Below are positions 27,357 to 36,407 of a stretch of DNA of 64,000 nucleotides, piece after piece. Both the position numbers and the translations under genes were made by a program. How positions within the stretch are numbered: the stretch's first letter is position 1; every line of letters begins with the position of its first letter. Below the pieces are notes generated by a model that did not search any database, was not told where the DNA came from, and was given only the letters and a program-made list of their open reading frames with translations. The DNA is from JAEUHQ01 sp964538915 (lineage in GTDB: Bacteria > Planctomycetota > UBA1135 > UBA2386): positions 1-64,000 of the forward strand of contig CAZIFB010000019.1 of the NCBI GenBank assembly GCA_964538915.1, in the 5' to 3' direction.

Positions 27357-28472
27357 TCAGCGGCGCAGCATCGCGCGGCGCACCACGAACACGAGCGCGA
27401 GCAGCCCCTCGCTCGTGACGACGGCCATCGCCGGCGCCGCGGGAGTCACGTCGCGACCGGCCGGCTCGCCCGCGGCAGCCGCGAGGAACACGCCGCACTG
27501 CACCAGCAGCACGACGTCGGCGCCGATCCGACCGCCGCGACCGAACCGCAGACCCGTTCGCACGATGCCGCTTGCGCACCCGACCACGAAGAGGAACACC
27601 AGCGGTGCGCGCAGCCACACGGTCTCCGGGAGCAGCGCCACCGGACTCGGCGACGGCGTCGCGTCGGTACCGTGTGAAACGCGCACGAGCAGCCACCACG
27701 CGACCGCCGGAGCGAGCAGCGTCGCCACGGTCCAGGGCAGGAGACGCGCGTTGATCGCGCGGATCGGGACCCGCAGCAAGCCGCGATCGCGGAGGATCCT
27801 CACTCCGCGCAGGCCGATCTGGAGCGTCGCCAGCACCAGCACCACGCCGGGCACGAGCAGGCACTCACCGACCGAAGCCATGGTCGCGACGGCCAGCCCG
27901 AGAGCTCCACTCGCGCAACCCGCCATTGCGAACACGTCCAGCCGGCGCAGCCGGCGGCGACGGGCTTGCAGCATCGGCGGCTGAGCCTGCACCTGCAGGA
28001 GGAGCAGCGCGAACCACGCGAACACGGCCGCGAGCGACTCCGATCGCAGCACGTGGCCGTTGCCGACGACCACGGGAGACAGGGCGAGGCAGAGGCACGC
28101 GAGGAGCGCCTGCAGGCGGCCGCGCGCCAGCATCACCGCCAGATAGGTCGTCAGCGACAGGCAGGTCACGGCGAGGACCTGCGCGAACCTCGCCTTCGTC
28201 ACGAGCGCGGCCAAGGCGGTCGCATCGGTCGGGACCGCAGCGGGCTCGGGCCAGCACGTCGCGCGGTGGAACAGGCTGCCGAGTTCACTGAGGCCGGCGC
28301 CGCCGCCGCCCAGGGCGGCCGCTATCCGCGCGACCTCGAGCGACGTGGGCGGCGCCGCGATGCCGCTGCCGGCGACCAGCGTCGGCAGGACGACGATGCC
28401 GACGATCACGGCCGCGGCAGCCGCACTTCGGTGCGCACGGTTCGGCGCCGGCCACCCGCCCCTCTCGGTCAC
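27357..28472 (-). CDS. Polytopic membrane protein, possible GT-C/GT39-like glycosyltransferase
   Basis: 371 residues with seven to nine hydrophobic segments (for example VIVGIVVLPTLVAG, LAVTCLSLTTYLAVML, LLACLCLALSPVVV, FAWFALLLLQV). The piece NGHVLRSESLAAVFAWFALLLL, cut short here as HVLRSESLAAVFA, recalls the R-x-(D/E)-x-L loop of dolichyl-phosphate-mannose-type glycosyltransferases, but the protein is short for that group and the N-terminal catalytic Asp pair is not clear. It overlaps the RidA stop as GTGA. Confidence 0.55.
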   Translation of the reverse strand: MTERGGWPAPNRAHRSAAAAAVIVGIVVLPTLVAGSGIAAPPTSLEVARIAAALGGGGAGLSELGSLFHRATCWPEPAAVPTDATALAALVTKARFAQVLAVTCLSLTTYLAVMLARGRLQALLACLCLALSPVVVGNGHVLRSESLAAVFAWFALLLLQVQAQPPMLQARRRRLRRLDVFAMAGCASGALGLAVATMASVGECLLVPGVVLVLATLQIGLRGVRILRDRGLLRVPIRAINARLLPWTVATLLAPAVAWWLLVRVSHGTDATPSPSPVALLPETVWLRAPLVFLFVVGCASGIVRTGLRFGRGGRIGADVVLLVQCGVFLAAAAGEPAGRDVTPAAPAMAVVTSEGLLALVFVVRRAMLRR

Positions 28473-28849
28473 AGCGCCGCGATGCAGTCGATCTCGACCA
28501 GCCCGCCCTTCGGCAGCTCCTTCACCGCAACCGTCGCGCGCGCCGGCTTGTGCGTACCGAAGTGCTTCCCGTAGACGTCGTTCACGCTGGCGAAGTCGGC
28601 CATGCTGACGAGGTAGATCGTCGTACGGACGACCTGGTTCAGTCCGGCCCCGCCGGCCTTCAGGACTGCGGCGAGATTCTTCATCACCTGCTCGGCCTGC
28701 GCGGCCGCGGTGTCGCCGACCATCTGCATGGTCGACGGATCGAGTGCGATCTGGCCGCTGCAGAAGAGGAGATTGCCGGCGCGAATGGCCTGGCTGTACG
28801 GACCGATCGCGGCGGGAGCCGACGTCGAGTGGCAGGGTTCGAGGTTCAT
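28469..28849 (-). CDS. ridA: RidA family enamine/imine deaminase
   Basis: 126 residues, a typical length. RidA hydrolyses reactive enamine/imine intermediates (such as 2-aminoacrylate) formed by PLP enzymes. Family landmarks are APAAIGPYSQAIRAGNLLF, SGQIALDPST, MKNLAAVLKAGG, TIYLVSMADFASVN and PARATVAVKELPKGGLVEID, the last holding the substrate-binding Arg. The stop overlaps the downstream membrane protein start (GTGA). coaD lies 46 nt upstream. Confidence 0.92.
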   Translation of the reverse strand: MNLEPCHSTSAPAAIGPYSQAIRAGNLLFCSGQIALDPSTMQMVGDTAAAQAEQVMKNLAAVLKAGGAGLNQVVRTTIYLVSMADFASVNDVYGKHFGTHKPARATVAVKELPKGGLVEIDCIAAL

Positions 28850-28895
28850 GGGAGAGCGTGAGAGGCTACCCGGAACGTCACGGCGATCGCGCGGT

Positions 28896-29381
28896 CTATC
28901 GTGGCGGCCGCAGACGTTCGCGCAGCCGCTGTTCGACGGGCGGCGGCAGGAAGCTCGAGACGTCGCCGCCGTTGCGCACGATCTCGCGGATCAGCGACGA
29001 CGAGACATAGCTGAACTGCACGCTCGGCATCACGAAGACCGTCTCGATGCCCGGCGCGAGGTGACGGTTCGTCAACGCCATCTGGTACTCGTACTCGAAG
29101 TCGGACACCGTGCGGATACCGCGCAGCACCGCGCCGATCTTCTGCGCGCGGCAGAAATCGACGACCAGCCCGCCGAAGGACGTCACCGACAGGCGCGGAT
29201 CCTTCGGCAGCACTTCCCGGAGAAGTTCGACCCGCTCGTCGACCGAGAAGGTCGGCGTCTTGCTCCCGTTGCGCGCGACCGCGACGGTCAGGTGGTCGAA
29301 CAGCGGCAACGCGCGCTCGACGAGATCGAGGTGACCGCGCGTGACGGGGTCGAAGCTGCCGGGGTAGATGGCCGAGACCAT
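28896..29381 (-). CDS. coaD: Phosphopantetheine adenylyltransferase
   Basis: 161 residues. It transfers AMP to 4'-phosphopantetheine in coenzyme A synthesis. Clear motifs are YPGSFDPVTRGHLDLVERA with TxGH, VAVARNGSKTPTFS, GLVVDFCR, LRGIRTVSDFEYEYQMALTN and SSSLIREIVRNGGDVS near the C-terminus. The ATG at 29381 is set by MVSAIYPGSFDP. It is divergent from comEC across 43 nt and lies upstream of ridA. Confidence 0.96.
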   Translation of the reverse strand: MVSAIYPGSFDPVTRGHLDLVERALPLFDHLTVAVARNGSKTPTFSVDERVELLREVLPKDPRLSVTSFGGLVVDFCRAQKIGAVLRGIRTVSDFEYEYQMALTNRHLAPGIETVFVMPSVQFSYVSSSLIREIVRNGGDVSSFLPPPVEQRLRERLRPPR

Positions 29382-29424
29382 CGCCGCACTGTAACCGCCG
29401 CGTTTTTCCGAGCACCTAGGCGTC

Positions 29425-31665
29425 GTGCATCCCCCTCCCGCCCGTCCGGGCTCGGGAGCGCTCGTCGCGGCGGCGCTCTTCGCGCTCCCCGCCGCGGCGC
29501 TCGCCAGCGCCCACCTGCCCGTCGCGGCAGCGATCGCGGCGTTCGGCATCCTGCTCGTGCGGATCACCCGACACCCGCTGCGCTTCGCCGGCCTCTGCGC
29601 ACTGCCGGCCGTTCTCGCCGGCGCCTCGCCCCGCGTGACGCAGCCACCCGTCCCGCGCCCCGGACCCGTCACGCTCGCGGGAGACGTGCTGGACGTGCGA
29701 AGGAACCCGCGCACCGGCACGACCTTCGTCGAACTCGGCTGCCCCGGGGCCTCGGTCCGGGTCCGCTTCGACGGCGACGTCGAGGTGCTTCCGGGCGACA
29801 GCCTCTTCGCCAGTGGCCGCATCGCGGCGCCCGCAGCACCCGATCTCCCGCCGACGGTACACGCCGTGGCCTGCACGGCCGTCGTCACCGAGGGTCCGTG
29901 GTCGGCCGGTCGCGCAGCCGCCTTCGCGCGCCGCACCCTCGAGCGCCACCTGCTCCGGCTCGTGCCGGGAGACCGCGGCGCGATGCTGGCATCCCTCGTA
30001 CTCGGGCGGGCGACGAGACCCTCGAACGAACTCACGGCTGCCCATCAGGCGACCGGGCTGTCGCACCTGCTCGCGGTGTCGGGCGCCCATGCCGCCATGC
30101 TCGCACTCCTTCTCGGCTTCCGCGCCCGCGCGCATCGGCTCGATGCGTCGAGGACACGCACCGCCGTCGCATTCGTGCTGCTGCTCGCCTACGCCGCGAT
30201 CACGGGCAACGAACCGCCGGTACTCCGCGCCGTCGCAACGTTCGCGCTCGCGTCGCTCGCGGCGCGCACCGGGCGTCCGCTCGGTTTCGCCCCGGGCCTG
30301 CTCGCCCCGGCGATCCTGACGTCGCTGCTGCAGCCGGATGCGCTGCTCGGCCCGAGCTTCCTCCTGAGCTACGCGGCGGTCGCCGGGCTGCATGCCGCCG
30401 GTCCGTCACCGCCCCGTTCGTCGCTGCTCCGATGGCTCGCGCACGCGCTCCGCAGTTCGGCGTGGGCCACGCTGTTCACGGCTCCGCTGACGCTGTTCTT
30501 CTTCGGCCAGATCGCGCCGTGGACGGTGATCCTGACGCCGCTGCTCGCGCCCCTCGTCGCGACCCTGCTCCTCGGCGGCCTCGCCATCGCGACGATCGCC
30601 TGCGGATTGCCCTGGCTCGCCGAAGCGCTCGCGGTCCCGCTGGACGCAGCGACGGCCGTCTACGTCGCGGCGGTCGAGGCGGCAGACATCCTGCCCGCGA
30701 CGCCGATCCAGGCGTGGTCGGAGCCAGCGGCCTGGCTCGTCGCGCTCTGCGCCGGCGGCGCCCTGCTCGTCGCGGAGAGACGACGCGACCGCAAGGGACT
30801 CGTCGCGGCGGCGGCAACCGCGATGCTCCCGTGGTTCCTGCCTCCCCTCGGGGCAGCACCGCCGCGCTTCTTCCTGTTCGCGGTGGGCCACGGGCAGGCG
30901 GCGCTCCTGATAGATCCGGACGGCCACCAGACCGTGATCGACTGCGGCAGCCTGCAGCAGTCGGCACTCGCCGCCCGCCGTGTGCTCGCCCGGCTGGAGC
31001 GTCGCCGCATCGACCTGCTCGTCGTCACCCACGCCGACACGGACCACCACGACGGCGTGCCGTGGCTGCTGCAGCGGGTCCCGATCACGAACGCGCTCCT
31101 GCCGCGCGCCCTCGCGTCGTCGCACCTCGCGAGCACACTGCACGCGCACGGCGCAGGGATCACGTTCCTCGGCCCCGGCGAGCACTCGAAGCCGGCCCCG
31201 CACGTCGTCGCCGCGGTGCCCGTCGTACCGGAAGGCTCGGGCGACAACGATCGCAGCGCGTGGGTCGAGGCCCGCCTCGGTACGGCGACGATCCTCTGCG
31301 CCGGCGACGCGGAAGCGACCGGAACGCTCGCCGCGCTCGCGCAGGACCTCGTGCGTCCGGCAGACGTACTCGTTCTCCCCCACCACGGCCGTCCCAATGC
31401 CGCGGCGGCGAACCTGCTCCGGCAGGTCCGTCCTCGCACGGCCCTCGCATCCGCGGACGGCGCCGACGGCGACACGGCACTCGGCGGCATCGCGCGGTCC
31501 TTCGGCGCCGACGTGTTCGTCACGGGCAGCGACGGCACGATCGAACTGCGCGCCACCGCGTCACCGACCGGCGAACCGGAGCTCCGCGTCGTCCTGCCCG
31601 CAGCGGGCCACGCGCTGCGGAGCCCGCGCGCCGCGCCGCGTAGCGGTCACGAGTCGTGGCGATGA
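29425..31665 (+). CDS. comEC: ComEC/Rec2 family DNA-uptake channel
   Basis: 746 residues from a GTG start. The N-terminal membrane helices and an OB-like domain (VTLAGDVLDVRRNPRTGTTF) precede the competence core with LSHLLAVSGAHAAMLALLLG and PPVLRAVATFALASLAA. A C-terminal metallo-beta-lactamase domain has THADTDHHDGVPWLL (HxDxDHxDG type) and PHHGRPN. ComEC moves single-stranded DNA across the inner membrane in transformation. The whole domain set is present; comEA and pilus genes are not adjacent, although type II pseudopilins follow at 34.7 kb. The last 19 nt overlap the opposing gene. Confidence 0.9.
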   Translation: MHPPPARPGSGALVAAALFALPAAALASAHLPVAAAIAAFGILLVRITRHPLRFAGLCALPAVLAGASPRVTQPPVPRPGPVTLAGDVLDVRRNPRTGTTFVELGCPGASVRVRFDGDVEVLPGDSLFASGRIAAPAAPDLPPTVHAVACTAVVTEGPWSAGRAAAFARRTLERHLLRLVPGDRGAMLASLVLGRATRPSNELTAAHQATGLSHLLAVSGAHAAMLALLLGFRARAHRLDASRTRTAVAFVLLLAYAAITGNEPPVLRAVATFALASLAARTGRPLGFAPGLLAPAILTSLLQPDALLGPSFLLSYAAVAGLHAAGPSPPRSSLLRWLAHALRSSAWATLFTAPLTLFFFGQIAPWTVILTPLLAPLVATLLLGGLAIATIACGLPWLAEALAVPLDAATAVYVAAVEAADILPATPIQAWSEPAAWLVALCAGGALLVAERRRDRKGLVAAAATAMLPWFLPPLGAAPPRFFLFAVGHGQAALLIDPDGHQTVIDCGSLQQSALAARRVLARLERRRIDLLVVTHADTDHHDGVPWLLQRVPITNALLPRALASSHLASTLHAHGAGITFLGPGEHSKPAPHVVAAVPVVPEGSGDNDRSAWVEARLGTATILCAGDAEATGTLAALAQDLVRPADVLVLPHHGRPNAAAANLLRQVRPRTALASADGADGDTALGGIARSFGADVFVTGSDGTIELRATASPTGEPELRVVLPAAGHALRSPRAAPRSGHESWR

Positions 31666-32561
31666 CCGGCGTCCTGCACGTGAGCCAGCGTGTGCAAGGC
31701 CGCCGCCTCGAACGTCGACCCGGTCCCCTCGCCCGCCAGTGCTTCGAGCACCTGCACGGCCCGCGCGTCGTCCTTCGCGTCGTGCAGCGCCTTGCCGAGG
31801 AACAGCGTCGCGCGCTGCCGGTCGTCGCCCAGCCCCCCGTCGCGCAATGCCGCGTCCAGCACGGTCGCGGCGTCGTGCGGTTTCTTCTCCTTGAAGAGCA
31901 CGTAGCCCTCGGTGACGCGCGCCGCCGGAGTCTTCGGCGCCGTGGCGAGCCACTGCCGCGCGCGCGTGAGATCCCCGTCCTGCGCGCACAACCGCGCCAG
32001 CCGGTGCCGGGCGTCGGCGACACCGGCGGTCGCGGCCGCGAGCAGCAGCGGTTCCGCGTCGCGGACGTTGCCGAGCTCGAGCATGAGGCAGCCGAGGGCG
32101 TGCTGGTCGGTCGGCAACGGCGCCGTCGCGACCGCCGCCGAGAGACGCGCGAGATCGGCGCGCTTTGCCGCGCATCTTCGCAGGAACGCCGCGAGTTCGG
32201 GCGGATCCTGCGGTCCTGGCCGCGCGGCGTACCGCCGGCCCGCCGCATCGAGCACCGCGATCCCCATCCCGTCGGGACCGCCGACCCACTCGGCACAGAG
32301 CCGCGCGCGTTCCTTGCCGTCGGCGACGACCGCGTCGAACGCTCCGTCCGCCAGCGCCGCCGCGACAGCGGGGTCGCCCAACGAGTCCTGCATGCGGTCG
32401 CTCGTGACCCGACCGCGCAGGGCGAAGAACACCACGAGTTCCCGCTGCGCCGCGCGTGCGTTCGCCAGCGCCCGAGGCATGTCGTCCTGCCACCGCGGTG
32501 CGGCCACGCAACCGAACGCCAGCGTCGCTCCCACCGCGGCGGCGACGACGCGCACGGTCAC
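31647..32561 (-). CDS. Probable lipoprotein with thioredoxin-like N-terminus and TPR/Sel1-like repeats
   Basis: 304 residues. The N-terminal hydrophobic segment ends in LAFGCVAA, a plausible but non-ideal lipobox. Residues about 30-135 resemble a thioredoxin_7-type domain without the CxxC pair (LVVFFALRGRVTSDRMQDSL). From about 140 on, TPR/Sel1-like repeats follow (ALGCLMLELGNVRDAEPLLLA; ARHRLARLCAQDGDLTRARQ). GTG 32561 overlaps the S9 peptidase stop as GTGA, so the pair is coupled. It converges with comEC. Confidence 0.65.
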   Translation of the reverse strand: MTVRVVAAAVGATLAFGCVAAPRWQDDMPRALANARAAQRELVVFFALRGRVTSDRMQDSLGDPAVAAALADGAFDAVVADGKERARLCAEWVGGPDGMGIAVLDAAGRRYAARPGPQDPPELAAFLRRCAAKRADLARLSAAVATAPLPTDQHALGCLMLELGNVRDAEPLLLAAATAGVADARHRLARLCAQDGDLTRARQWLATAPKTPAARVTEGYVLFKEKKPHDAATVLDAALRDGGLGDDRQRATLFLGKALHDAKDDARAVQVLEALAGEGTGSTFEAAALHTLAHVQDAGHRHDS

Positions 32562-34573
32562 TTCGCCGCCTTGTCGCCGCACCACTTGTCGAGCCACGCG
32601 AAGAACTCGCGCTGCCAGAGCACGCCGTTCTGCGGCTGCAACACCCAGTGCCCTTCGTCGGGGAACACGAGGAAGCGGCTCGGCACTCCCTGCATCTGCG
32701 CCGCCGTGAACGCCTGCAGGCCCTGGTCGTACGGCACGCGGAAGTCGCGCTCGCCCTCGATCACCAGCAGCGGCGTCTTCCAGTTCTGCACGTAGCGGTG
32801 CGGCGAGAAGCGGCGGTAGTCGACCGCGGCCTCTTCGCTCTTCCAGAACGGCCCGCCGAGGTCCCAGTCGACGAAGAACTGCTCCTCCGTCGACAGGTAC
32901 ATGCTCTCGAGGTTGAACACGCCGCAGTGCGAGATCATGCAGGCGAACCGATCCCCGGCGTGCCCCATCATCCAGTAGACGGTGTAGCCGCCGAACGACG
33001 CGCCCACGGCGGCGGATCGCTTCTTGTCGACGTACGGCCGGCTCTGCATCGCGTCGCAGACCGCGAGCAGGTCCTTCATCGCCTGACCGCCCCAGTCGCG
33101 CGAGATCTGGTCGTTCCACTTCTGGCCGAAGCCGGGCAGTCCGCGCCGGTTCACGCCCGCGACCACGTAGCCCTTCGCGGCCATCAGGTGGAAGTTCCAT
33201 CGCGTCGAGAAGCCCTGGCCGACCATCGATTGCGGGCCGCCCTGGCAGTAGAGGACGAACGGGTACTTCTTCGCGGGATCGAAGCCGGGCGGCTTGCAGA
33301 TCCACGCGTGGATCTTCTGCCCGTCCGTCGCCTCGAACCACTCGCCGTCGATCTGCGGCAGCGTGATCTTCGCGAAGGCCTCGCCGTTGCGATCGGTGAG
33401 CGCCGTGATCGCACCGTTCGACACGTCGATCTTCACGACCTCGTTCGGCCGCTCCATCGACGCACGCAGCGCGTAGACGAACGGACCGTCCTTCGGCACC
33501 TGCAGACCGGACAGCGCGTGGCGGCCCGTCGTCACCTGCACGGCCTTGCGATCCGCGATCGAGCACGAGAACAGCTGGGTCGTTCCTTGCGTCTCGACGG
33601 TGAAGAACAGGCGCTTCCCGTCGCCGGTCCACCGGACCTCGTGCGGCGACGCGTCGAAGTCGGGCAGCAGTTCGACGTTCTTGCCGTTCTGCCGGTCGTG
33701 CAGGAAGAGACGCAGGCGGTCGGACTCGAAGCCGCCGTGCGCCATGCTCGAGAACGCGATCCAGCGGCCGTCCGGAGAGTACACCGGGTCCTGGTCGTAG
33801 CCTGGCATGCCCTCGGTGAGGCAGCGCTGTGGCCCGCCGCCGACGGGCACGACCCACAACGAACTGTCCGTGCTCGCTTCGGGGTTCGGCACGCGCCGCG
33901 CCGTGTAGCAGAGTTCGCGGCCGTCGGGCGACCACGCGATCTGCTCCGCGCCGCCGAACGGCGGCAGCGGGGTGTGCACCCGCTCGCCGGCGAGAAGATC
34001 CTGCGGGCCGCCACCGCCGGTGTACGGCTTCACGAAGAGATGGCTGTAGGTGCCGTCGTTCCACTCGTCCCAGTGCCGCACCATCAGGTCGTCGTAGGCG
34101 CGCGCCTTCGCGAGCGGCAGGTCGGGATGCGCGTCGCCGACCACCGGGTCGACCTTCACCGCCTGCGTGTAGGCGAAGTGCTCGCCGTCGGGCGCCCACG
34201 ACAGGTTCTGCACGCCGCCGGGGATCGGGACCTCGACGCGCGGCCCGTCCATCAGCGGGCGCGTCTCGATGCCGTCCTTCGTGACGAACGCAAACGCGTT
34301 GCTGCCCGGGTGCCAGACCGGCTGCCCGCCCTCCGCGACCGGGACTGCCGCGCCACCGCCCGCGGCGAGCGGAAGGTGGAAGATGCGCGGCACGGTCCGG
34401 TTCTTCGCGAGGTCGACGGTCCGGACCGTGAACAGCAGGTGCTGGCCGTCCGGACTCAGGACGAGATCGCCGACGCGCTCGAGGGCGAGCAGTCCTTCCG
34501 GAGTCAGGACTTGCTGTGCGGGAAGAACGGCGGAGACGACCGCGGCAGCGGCGACGATGCAGAGGGACCGCAT
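32558..34573 (-). CDS. Exported S9-family prolyl oligopeptidase (acylaminoacyl/dipeptidyl peptidase type)
   Basis: 671 residues with a signal peptide ending VLPA|QQ. The first 400 residues are a beta-propeller with repeated SPDGR/WSPDG-type blades (LVLSPDGQHLLF, WAPDGEHFAY, YSPDGRWIAF). The alpha/beta hydrolase domain has the nucleophile GASFGGY (Ser about 526), Asp in GERDFRVPYDQ and His in DEGHWV. It should cleave short peptides in the periplasm or outside the cell. The start at ATG 34573 is fixed by the signal peptide. Confidence 0.9.
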   Translation of the reverse strand: MRSLCIVAAAAVVSAVLPAQQVLTPEGLLALERVGDLVLSPDGQHLLFTVRTVDLAKNRTVPRIFHLPLAAGGGAAVPVAEGGQPVWHPGSNAFAFVTKDGIETRPLMDGPRVEVPIPGGVQNLSWAPDGEHFAYTQAVKVDPVVGDAHPDLPLAKARAYDDLMVRHWDEWNDGTYSHLFVKPYTGGGGPQDLLAGERVHTPLPPFGGAEQIAWSPDGRELCYTARRVPNPEASTDSSLWVVPVGGGPQRCLTEGMPGYDQDPVYSPDGRWIAFSSMAHGGFESDRLRLFLHDRQNGKNVELLPDFDASPHEVRWTGDGKRLFFTVETQGTTQLFSCSIADRKAVQVTTGRHALSGLQVPKDGPFVYALRASMERPNEVVKIDVSNGAITALTDRNGEAFAKITLPQIDGEWFEATDGQKIHAWICKPPGFDPAKKYPFVLYCQGGPQSMVGQGFSTRWNFHLMAAKGYVVAGVNRRGLPGFGQKWNDQISRDWGGQAMKDLLAVCDAMQSRPYVDKKRSAAVGASFGGYTVYWMMGHAGDRFACMISHCGVFNLESMYLSTEEQFFVDWDLGGPFWKSEEAAVDYRRFSPHRYVQNWKTPLLVIEGERDFRVPYDQGLQAFTAAQMQGVPSRFLVFPDEGHWVLQPQNGVLWQREFFAWLDKWCGDKAAK

Positions 34574-34714
34574 GGGCCGCGCATCATCGCGGTGCGCTCC
34601 GGCCGATGCCACCGCGACGGCGCGGCGCAGAAGTGCCGGGAAGCAAATGCCCGCCCGTTCGTCCCAAGCCGCCGTTTCCTCTGCGCCGATCCGCTACACT
34701 GCCGCACCACTGTC

Positions 34715-35134
34715 ATGAACCAGAAGAAGCACACCACCCCGTCCTGCCCTGCCGAAGCCGGCTTCACCCTGGTCGAGATCATGGTGGTCATCGTCATCCT
34801 CGGCCTGCTCGCGACGATGGTCGCGAGGAACGTGATCGGCGCGAGCGACGAAGCACGCGAGACGAAGGCCAAGACGGACATCCGGATGATCGCGGACGCG
34901 GTCGGCGGCTTCCGCGCGAAGACGGGCAAACTCCCTGAATCGCTGGAGGCCCTGGCGACCAAGGACGAGAAGGGCCGCAGCGAACTGAACGATCTGCCGA
35001 AGGACCCCTGGGGCAACGACTACCAGCTTCGCGAGGGCGACAAGCCGCGCGAGTTCATCGTGCTGAGCTGGGGCCCGGACGGCAGCGAAGGCACGGAAGA
35101 CGACATCACGAGCCAGGTGCAGAAGGACAAGTGA
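34715..35134 (+). CDS. gspG: Type II secretion major pseudopilin GspG
   Basis: 139 residues. After a 15-residue leader, EAG|FTLVEIMVVIVILGLLA is the prepilin peptidase site and membrane helix with Glu5. The rest is the GspG globular domain (KTDIRMIADAVGGFRAKTGK, LPKDPWGNDYQ), including the Gly/Asp-rich calcium-type tail (SWGPDGSEGTEDDI). GspG forms the body of the periplasmic pseudopilus. It leads a coupled set: its stop overlaps the next start as GTGA. The assembly ATPase, platform and secretin are not in the window. Confidence 0.93.
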   Translation: MNQKKHTTPSCPAEAGFTLVEIMVVIVILGLLATMVARNVIGASDEARETKAKTDIRMIADAVGGFRAKTGKLPESLEALATKDEKGRSELNDLPKDPWGNDYQLREGDKPREFIVLSWGPDGSEGTEDDITSQVQKDK

Positions 35135-35709
35135 CCCGCCCCGGACAGTCGACGGCACGGAGCGGCGGCTTCACTTTGATGGAGCTGCTGGTCACGATGA
35201 CCCTGGTGGCCCTGATCATGGCGATCATCGCGCCGAACCTCGGGTCGTTCCTGCCGGAAGCGCGCCTCGAAGGCAGCGGCAAGCAGATCCTGCGCCGGCT
35301 CGACTGGGCCCGGTCCGAAGCGCGCATCCAGGGCAAGCAGGTGTCGCTCGACTTCGACCTCGACCGCGGCTCTTGGCGCATCGTGCTGCCGCCCGAACAG
35401 CAGCTGACGCGTGACCAGGAAGCCTGGACGCTGGAGGAGTTCACCGAGGACTGGCAACGCCTCGAGAACGACGTCGCGTTCGCCGGCGCCGGCGACGCGA
35501 AGAACGGCATGGTCCAGCGCGGCGTCTACCGGATCACGTTCGACGAATTCGGGTTCAGCGGCGACCAGGTGCTGGCGCTCAAACTCGTCAGCGATCCCAC
35601 GATGGTCTGGTCGCTGACGCTGCAGGGCCTCAACGGCTCCGTGGCGACCCAGCTCTCGGAGAAGGGTGAGATCCCGACGCTGCAGACACCGACGGAGGCG
35701 GCGTTCTGA
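35131..35709 (+). CDS. gspH: Type II secretion minor pseudopilin GspH-like
   Basis: 192 residues from GTG 35131, overlapping gspG by 4 nt. The leader is followed by SGG|FTLMELLVTMTLVALIM, a class III signal peptide with Glu5. The C-terminal region has the GspH/FimT layout (LEGSGKQILRRLDWARSEAR, QGKQVSLDFDLDRGSW, FDEFGFSGD). It is a minor pseudopilin expected near the pilus tip. Its stop TGA shares one base with the next ATG (TGATG). Confidence 0.85.
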   Translation: MTRPGQSTARSGGFTLMELLVTMTLVALIMAIIAPNLGSFLPEARLEGSGKQILRRLDWARSEARIQGKQVSLDFDLDRGSWRIVLPPEQQLTRDQEAWTLEEFTEDWQRLENDVAFAGAGDAKNGMVQRGVYRITFDEFGFSGDQVLALKLVSDPTMVWSLTLQGLNGSVATQLSEKGEIPTLQTPTEAAF

Positions 35710-36407
35710 TGGCGCCCCGGCGCGAGCAGGGCTTCACGCTCATCGAGGCGCTGATCGCCATGGCGATCGTGTCGCTCGTCGTCATCAGCTACATCGGCAT
35801 CCGCACGTCGGCGCTGATCGACGCGACCGAGGCGCGCAACTGGCGCCTCGCGCGCGAGATCGCCGAAGAGAAGATGTCGGAGCTGCTCGCGGGCGCCCGC
35901 GAGACACCGCCCCAGTCCGGCGAGAAGGTCGAACTCGACAAGTACGAGGGCTTCAGCTACCAGATCGCCATCGGGGAATCCGCGGTGGCCGACCTCGAGG
36001 CCGAAGTCGCCAACAACGGCGTCGAAGAAGGCTCGGCCGAGAGCGAGCGCATCAACTGGCAGCGGGAGCGCGACAACTTCCGCAAGGCACGTTCGCTCGG
36101 CCTCAGTGCGGTGGACTACGAGGACAAGCTGCGCGAAGAGGACTACCAGCGCCGCCTGGCCGAGAAGGTCCCGAGTGCCGACGAGTTCGAGGAGGTCGCC
36201 GTGTGCTGCTACTTCCCGAAGATGAACGCCGACTACGAAGGCCAGAAGGACGCGCTGCTGATCAAGTCGAAGGTGTCGACGCTCGCCCTGTCCGGCCTCA
36301 CCCCGAAACAGGCCGAGTCCATCGCGGCAGCGAAGGGCCAGGGTTCGGCCACCGGGGAACAGAGCGCGGCGTCTCCGGGCGGTTCGAGTGCGGGAGGCAA
36401 ACAATGA
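35709..36407 (+). CDS. gspI: Type II secretion minor pseudopilin GspI-like
   Basis: 232 residues. The short leader ends EQG|FTLIEALIAMAIVSLVVIS with Glu5. The gene order G-H-I-J and size support a GspI assignment, although the C-terminal half (a charged helical insert around EEGSAESERINWQRERDNFRK, here cut to SAESERINWQ) is longer than in classical GspI (about 120 residues). The C-terminal tail is Gly/Ser-rich. The stop overlaps the gspJ start as ATGA. Confidence 0.78.
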   Translation: MAPRREQGFTLIEALIAMAIVSLVVISYIGIRTSALIDATEARNWRLAREIAEEKMSELLAGARETPPQSGEKVELDKYEGFSYQIAIGESAVADLEAEVANNGVEEGSAESERINWQRERDNFRKARSLGLSAVDYEDKLREEDYQRRLAEKVPSADEFEEVAVCCYFPKMNADYEGQKDALLIKSKVSTLALSGLTPKQAESIAAAKGQGSATGEQSAASPGGSSAGGKQ